Source: Heterodera schachtii
Lineage: Eukaryota; Nematoda; Chromadorea; Rhabditida; Heteroderidae
Direction of reading: 5' to 3'
NCBI GenBank assembly: GCA_023374025.1
Contig: SIJG01000003.1
Location: forward strand, 3,006,416 to 3,070,415
DNA length: 64,000 nt
How positions within the stretch are numbered: the first letter of the stretch is position 1; each line of letters begins with the position of its first letter. Positions 57,537-64,000 of the stretch are shown here, piece by piece. Below the pieces are notes generated by a model that worked only from the letters and a program-made list of their open reading frames with translations, was not told the DNA's origin and did not search any database. The position numbers and the translations under genes are program-made.

Positions 57537-60528
57537 CTGTAAAAATGCCAAATAAATTTTAGCATAAAATGGGTGGTTCAAGAGTCTCGAGATTACAGTA
57601 TACAATGAAATTAACTAAACAATTACAGTAATAACTTTTTTAGTTATAAAAATGCGAAATTTTAGTTTATTTGATAATTCATTAGAAGGGACAAAAACGC
57701 TGTAAATCGAGAGTCTCGACCAATATCCGGAGAGTCTCGAAAATTTCAAAAACTCAAGATCTCGAGCCTTACATATAAAATGAGTTTAACAGAATCACAA
57801 ATTCGCAAAATTTAGTCCTATTTTACGAGGCTGTGCTCCCCCTTAAATGGCATGCCGAATCTCGACAAAAAAAAAAACTTTTTCTCTCTCGAGCAACTTC
57901 CGCTTCATCAAATTTGGCACTTTTCATCCCCTTCCCTACGGCACTATTTGGGCTTTATTTATACAACACAATGAATGTAAATTTGTGTGAAAAATTTTTC
58001 AATTGGCGCCCCGAGCAAATTGCCATGAATGAATGAATGAATGAATGAGTGAATGAATTGAATATGATTTGGGCTGCTCTGCTGGGGCGGCGGTGGGAAA
58101 GGCAATTTGGGGCAATTTGGCCGCCCGCGGGGGCGGCAGCGGCGCCGCCGGAATTATTAAATAAATCTGTTGCACCCGCTGGCCGCGCCGCGGTGCTCAA
58201 AACTTAGGGCCCCCGGGGGGACGGGGACGGGGGAGGCGGGGGACCAACCGTCATCATCATCAACATTCATAATCACCACCATTAGCGTCATCATCATCAT
58301 CAAATAAATGATTACAGCCAGCCGCCCGGCCCCAACTTTCCCCGCCCCCAGGGGGATGCGGGAGGAATAGTAATTTTTGATAATTTAGGCCAGCCATTCC
58401 ACCAACAACAACTCCCCCGCCCTTTTCCTACCCGTCCCCGGCAAATTACGGCGGGGAGAAAATTGGACGGGGAACACAGCAAAAAAATTAGGACGAACAC
58501 ACGAGAAAAGTTGAGAGAGACAGTAAGAGTGGATGAGAGACAATGGCATTTAACAGAGAGCACAGACAGACAGACACAAATAGACAAAGTGCACAAGAGA
58601 GAGACAGAGAAAATGTGCCAAATGTGTCTGAGTTCATTTTTGAATTTAGCGACAATATTTTTTGGCATTATATGTCTCGAGTTCAGGGATTAGATTTACT
58701 CGGGTGATCAATGCTCAAATCTCGACAAAAGTTTGACTCTCGAACAGCCATTCCTAAAAGGGCTTTTTTATCTCTCAATTAAATGTGTATGCGCATTAAT
58801 GTCGTTGTACAAATTGGTGATGGCATTTTGGCCGCCGTGCCCATTAATGGGGGGCGGGTGATTTGGGGGGGGGATGAATTAATGGGGCGAAAAGCGGCGA
58901 ATTTGGGGGCCGCCGGCTGCCACCAATGAAGGGGCAACGAACAACGACGACCTCACCGAAAAATGGATGGAGAGAGAATAATGCAAAATGGGCGCCCGAT
59001 CATTCGTAAATTCGCCGGCGCGCCCTCGCCCTCATCATCATCATCATTAGCATCATCAATAATAATCGGGAGGGCAATTAGTTTTTGTGGTGGTGGCGGT
59101 GGTGGTGGTGCTGCTGCGCAATAATCACACACACAAAATAAATGAAATGATGGCACCGGAGGGGAGGCGAAATTATTTGGGGGAGAGGGAGGGGTAAATT
59201 AGGGGGGAGCCCAATTAATAATGTGGTAAATTGATGGGAGGATGTAATGTGATGTGAGGAAAGAGGGAGAAATAGGAGGAGAGGAACCCCTCCTAGCTGA
59301 TGATGCTAATGATGATGTGGTGGTGTTGGTTAATGGGCAATTAGTGGGCAAATGCTTTCGTGAGCTTAATGGGAGAGAACTGATCGGAGAAGGAGGGGGG
59401 GGGGGAATTAATTAGGCAACTAATTAAGGGAGGGAATGATGGAAAGAAAAAAGTGATTTGAGGATGATGAATTGGAATGATGTGATCTGCTGATCAGTGG
59501 TGGCTGCTGGCGAAGAAACGGAGAGCTTAAAGAAAGAAAAAAGTGATCAGACAATTGCCACGGAGATATGGAACAAACTCTGATCAAAACGGAAAGAAAG
59601 TATAAGTGATAAGGAGTGATTAGAGGACAATAAGATCAGCAGGGCACAGTGGTGATCGGAAGAGAAGCAGAGGGTATTTATTGTTCAAAGAAGAAGTGGA
59701 AAGAAAGGAACGAAACTGTATAATTGATCAGACAATTAATCAGAAGGGTGAGGAGCAAAAGGAAAAATGATCGGAGAAGTGGCTGATCAGGGAGGATGAT
59801 CAGAACACACAATTTGATATACTAATTAAGGTATGAGAGAGGAAAAGACATAGAGAAAACAGTAAATGGGGGACAAATGGATGATGGATGGGTGATCGGA
59901 GTATGGGGTAGGGATGATGGATGGACTGATCAAAAAGGTGGGGGTGATGCATGGACTTGGAGATGATTGATGGATGGACTGATAAAAAGAGTTGGGATGA
60001 TCGATGGGCTCATCAAACCGATAAAAGTTGAATGAATGGGTGAGAATATACAGTATACGGTAAGACCATGCGAAGAACATACAGAAATTTGTGGGGCACC
60101 AAATGCGAATGATCACAGAGCAAATGATAAATATACAAGATGAAACCTTAATACAAGCATGAAACATTAAAATGATCAACCCTAATTCCCCGTTGATCAA
60201 AATTAAGAAAAACTCCAAATTTAAATTAAAAAAAAAGAAAAGAAATGTCATATAATAAATTTTATTATTTTATGTTGTGATTGCAAATAATTAATAAGGT
60301 CAATGCCCTCTTCTTCAAATATTGGGGGAGGAGGAGAGAAAATCAAAAACAATAAAAAAACATATAAAATGTCACGCGGCGGGGGATGTGGGGAAGCCGA
60401 CCGAGGAAAAGCCCAAGGAAAAGCCCCAAGGGGGCGGGGGAGGGGCAGCAAAATGGCATTGCGCAAGCAAACACAAAAGCGGCGGCCGCCCGCTTGCCGC
60501 CCACCGGCGTCCGTCAACTGATCTAATG
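57537..60528. other. 5' intron or flank of ZFH-2-like gene, no exon found
   Basis: It has TCTCGAG words (57590-57760), (GAAT)n near 58026-58050, (CAT)n stretches, GA-rich DNA, and GGATGGATGA-type repeats at 59870-60010. Minus-strand frames near 57955-58200 and 60248-60541 are A/G/P-rich and lack a donor in the needed phase 0. Confidence 0.5.
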
Positions 60529-60640
60529 CCAGCCGCTTCATCTCCTCCCTTCTAATGCCGACCGCTTCATCTCCTCCCTTCTAATGCCGACCGCTTCATC
60601 TCCTCCCTTCTAATGCCGACCGCTTCATCTCCTCCCTCCA
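60529..60640. repeat. 29-bp tandem repeat, about four copies
   Basis: TTCTAATGCCGACCGCTTCA plus TCTCCTCCC repeats exactly with a 29-bp period; the first copy has GCCAGCC in place of GCCGACC. Confidence 0.9.
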
Positions 60641-62289
60641 ATTCATCGTCTTTTTCCTCTTCCATTTTACACTCTCTATCCTCCTCCTCCTCACTGTGAT
60701 GACAACGAATTTCATCCCCTCTTCCTCCGCTCACCGAATTTTTCCATTTCGCCCCCTCCCCCAGTAATTTGCCTCCTCCCCCCCCCCCCCCAATTTGGTG
60801 CCCCCCCCCCTTTTTCGCCCTTCTCTTCCCCTCCTCCTCCTCTGCCCCCTTAATTCATTGCCAAATTAATTAGAGAGCCAGCCGGGGGGCGGGGGCGGCC
60901 GGGGCCTCCCCTCCCCCGCATCCTGCCAGCAGTCGGCGATCCCCGTCTCCCCGCCCCCGCTGCTGGCCCCAATCAATTCCATCCCTCATCGCAATTACGT
61001 GAATGTGAGCAGGGGGAGGGGTAATTCCCCCCCCCCCCTCAAATTTCCATCGTTTTCCCCGTGCAAGGCCATCCCCGCCGTCCGTCTCTCCCCGCCGGGC
61101 CTCCCCAATTTCTCCCCAAAATTCAGCGCCAGCCGCTCATTTGGCGGCTGGCAATTACCTCCTCGACGACCCCAATCGCTTCTACTGCTTCTGGTGCTCA
61201 TCAATGATCAGCACTGCCATCACCACAAACAACAAAACAAAACAACGAAAAGAAGGGCGAGAGAGAGTGTGTGGGAATGGGAGAAAGGGAGAGAGAGAGA
61301 GAGAGAGAGACAACAGACATAGCGACAGAATATAGACGAACGAACAGAATGCCAAAGAACTTAAGGACTTAAGCAGAGGGCAGAGAGAGAGAGAGTGAGA
61401 GTGGGAATGAAAGAGAGACGAGCAGACACAGCGACAGACAGACGGACAGAGATAGACAAAATGCCTAAACACATTAACATTGATATCATTTCAGCACATC
61501 ACTCACTAATTAATTCCACTGTTATATATATATGGAGGGCGAGAGAAAGAGAAAGGAAAAAGTGATTCAGACACATTTTTAATTAGCAAAAAAAAATTGG
61601 GCAAATTTCTTAATTGAAAGAAATGATCAGACAGATTTACTAATTAGCAAAAAAAGTTTTTCGTAAGATCCCCGCAATTAGTATATTTTGTAATTAGCAA
61701 ACAAGTCATTAGTCTGTCACATTATTTACTTAATTAGCATTAAAAGGGATTGATTAATTAATTAGTCAGTCCTTCTTTAACAAAAACGTTTAATCAGTTT
61801 CTTAATTAGAAAAAAGGGAGAATAAAGGGAGCGGCAAATTCAATTAACAAAGACTTTTCTGAGCAAAGTAATTAGCAAAAGTGATCAGACAACCAAAAGT
61901 TTCCTATGTAACAGAATGAATGCCGAAATATTCCAAAGATTTCGTTGTAATTTTTTTTATAGAAAATTTGGATTATTTTTCTCTCCGGCTGGGCTTAATT
62001 GTTTCCCGCCCGGCAATTAAATCATTTATTATTATGGTGATTGATCATTATGGAACGGGGGGATTTAGAAACGATTTAGCGCAATGAATGATCGAACTTT
62101 GAGCGCGCCGGAAATGTGAAATGTGATCACATTGCGCACAAAACAGAAGCCCCAAATAACACACAATGCAAAAAAAAAAAAACCTATTTCAATTACTAAT
62201 GCATGTACGACACAAAAAATTAATGGCCCCTCCCCATAAGCCCGAAATTTTTGCGCACAGCGCCCGAGGGGATGGGATAAATAAGAGAG

Positions 62290-62572
62290 GGAGTGAGAGA
62301 CAATGAGGGAGCTGAATGAAGGGTGGGAAGAGAAAGAGAGAGAGGGAAAGAGAGAAAGGTTGAGAGAGAGAGAGAAAGAGGTGGAGTAGAGAGAGGGGGT
62401 ACATAGAACGGGAGAAGAGAACAGAGAGAAAAGAGGAGAAATAGAGGGGAGTGAAAAGGGGAGGAGGCGATAGAGAGGGATAGAGAAAGATAAAGGAAGA
62501 CAGTGACAGGAAGAGAGGAGGAAAACAGAATGGAGAATTATTAATCTGATAGAGAGGGGAGAGAGGAGAGAG

Positions 62573-62609
<37 letters not shown>

Positions 62610-62810
62610 GAGGAGGGCGAGAAAGAAAGAAGTGAAAGCTCTAATGAGAGAGAGAGAAAGAGAAAAGAAAGAGTGAGAGGAGGAAAGGAGAGGAGGGAAA
62701 GAAAGAAAGTGAGTGAAAACACTAATGAGAGAGAGACCGAGCGAGAGAGAGGGGAGAGAAGGGAGAGAAAGAAAGAGAGTGAAAATACTAATGAGAGGGT
62801 GAGAGAAAAG
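62290..62810. repeat. Long GA-rich microsatellite block
   Basis: About 500 bp of AGAGAG with GGAGG, AAAG and ACTAATGAGAGAGAG variants. TGAAAACACTAATGAGAGAG-type units recur near 62635, 62715 and 62785, giving a second-order period of about 75 bp. Confidence 0.9.
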
Positions 62811-63719
62811 AGAAAGACATAATGCGAAAATAAAATTAAAAATGTGGAACGGAACGGAGGAGATGCAAAAGGAGAGGATAGGATGATGGTGATGGATGAA
62901 ATTAATTTGGAACAGATGGGAAGGGAGGAGGGCAAGATGCCTGGGGGGGGGACGGTAATAAATCCCTCCGTCCGTCCGTCCGCCGGTCGGCACTTTTGCC
63001 CACTAATAACCCCCCCTCCCTCCCGCTCCTTAAAGCGATGCCAAAATCCGCCCGCGCGCCCCACCCATTTTGAGGGCAGTGGGGGAGGGAGCAAGCGGAA
63101 ATGCGCGCGCGAGGGTTGCGCGCACGCGCGCATCCGTCGCCGACGCATTAATTAGGGACGAAAATTAATTAATGACCCAAAATGGCCTCTGCCACAGCGT
63201 TCACCCCGGCCGCCCCTCCCACCCCCCGGGCACAGACCCTTAATGCATTAAAGGGAAGGTGACAGGGCAAAAGCAGTGCCGGAAATAGCGATTAGGGGAA
63301 GGGGCCAAACGAAGAAAAGAAAAGCATATGGATGGAGCTCAATGGCATAGCAATGGCCCAAGATGGATTGGAAAAGCAAAAGCTGTTAATGATGGCCATA
63401 AGAAAGAGGTGCCGGTGGCTGATGCTCAAGAGTCTTGAGTGCCAAAAATGGATTTTTTCAATTAATTATTATTTCAGGCAGATAAATCTCATGCCAGTCC
63501 AAAATTAGATGCAAGTGGAGTTTAATGAAATTATTAACAAACGAGGAGTCACGGGGGTTCATTAGTGAGTGGTCTCGAAGCGATCGGAATTTTAGAGAAA
63601 TGCCAAATATGGTAACGATGAGAGTAATGATGCTCGAGAGTCTCGTAGAAGGGGCACATTTCGAAATATGTGCCCATTAAAAGTTGTGAGTCAAAAAAAT
63701 AATTGGTTGGAGGGGGGAA

Positions 63720-63950
63720 CGTGATCATCATCGCAAAATCACCAATTAGTGTGGTGATCAGAAAAAGTCTTCGAGAGAGTTTAAGAGTGGGAGAGGGACG
63801 GCGGGGCAAATGATCAGAGAGGTGGGGGAGGTGATCACCACCGCCAAATCACCAATTAGTGTGGTGATCAGAAAAGGTCTCGAGAGAGTTTGAGAGTGGG
63901 AGAGGGACGGACGAGGGCGGCAAATGATCAGAGTGGGGGGGGGGGAGGGT
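63720..63950. repeat. Tandem duplication of about 110 bp
   Basis: GTGATCATCATCGCAAAATC, ACCAATTAGTGTGGTGATCA, CGAGAGAGTTTAAGAGTGGG and CAAATGATCAGAG occur twice in the same order (starting about 63720 and 63830), with few differences. Confidence 0.85.
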
Positions 63951-64000
63951 GATCGCTTCAATTAACAAATTAGTGGTGCTGCGCGATTATTTCAACTCAG

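Larger units (their letters stand above)
60641..64000. other. Right-hand flank: GA/CT microsatellites and local duplications, no gene
   Basis: Pyrimidine-rich, poly-C and GC-rich DNA to about 61180, then GAGA tracts (61260-61310, 62290-62810), AT-rich DNA, a GCGCGC-rich patch near 63100 and a tandem duplication at 63720-63950. A 319-codon frame at 62189-63148 (minus) is S/L repeat generated by GA sequence. Confidence 0.55.

Noticed and set aside
57955..58200. A/G-rich minus-strand frame as a 5' exon of the ZFH-2-like gene
   Set aside because: It has no phase-0 GT donor leading to 57536 and composition is plain CG-rich repeat.
61141..61335. Short plus-strand segment reading LLDDPNRFYCFWC
   Set aside because: It looks finger-like but is a lone stretch with no second pair of zinc ligands or splice partners; another frame reads as S/T repeat.
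62189..63148. 319-codon open frame, minus strand
   Set aside because: It is a GA/CT microsatellite read as S/L/F repeat; no start context, motif or splice logic.

Overview
This is a eukaryotic window. Small GC-rich exons with GT-AG junctions (one GC-AG) sit in AT-rich introns and intergenic DNA full of foldback repeats, homopolymers and microsatellites. Orthology of the three large genes (CKY-1/NPAS4-type bHLH-PAS, klumpfuss-type zinc finger, ZFH-2), introns from about 50 bp to several kb, and degenerate TTAGGC-like motifs all suggest a nematode. A tylenchid plant parasite is possible, but that is a guess. I built the gene models by hand from splice signals, reading frame, exon phase and family resemblance; there is no transcript support.

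Layout. 1-11 kb: two small minus-strand multi-exon genes (1276-5781 and 6835-8420) in tandem. They share a homologous C-terminal half encoded by exons of identical length and phase. They lie between two same-orientation copies of a 0.5-kb GC-rich repeat. 11.2-17.3 kb, plus strand: a complete 12-exon bHLH-PAS gene of the NPAS4/CKY-1 type (model 709 aa). 17.3-30.6 kb: about 13 kb with no exon I can support, holding foldback elements, a TIR element, a diverged tandem array, poly-C tracts and CT microsatellites. 30.7-42.4 kb, plus strand: an 11-exon four-finger C2H2 gene of the klumpfuss (EGR/WT1-related) type (model 1159 aa). Its start codon lies in a duplicated segment that also creates a uORF. 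44.1-57.5 kb, minus strand: the last 17 exons (1834 codons) of a ZFH-2/ZFHX-type gene with three homeodomains and five zinc fingers, convergent with the klumpfuss-like gene. Its 5' part appears to lie beyond 64 kb. 57.5-64 kb: repeats only, read as 5' intron or flank.

How they relate. The three large genes are all predicted nuclear DNA-binding regulators whose relatives act in neurons or neural development, so the right-hand 53 kb is a cluster of regulatory genes with large repeat-filled introns. The two small genes on the left are unrelated to them, and I do not recognise their function. I saw no tRNA, rRNA, CRISPR, bacterial operon or intact transposase.
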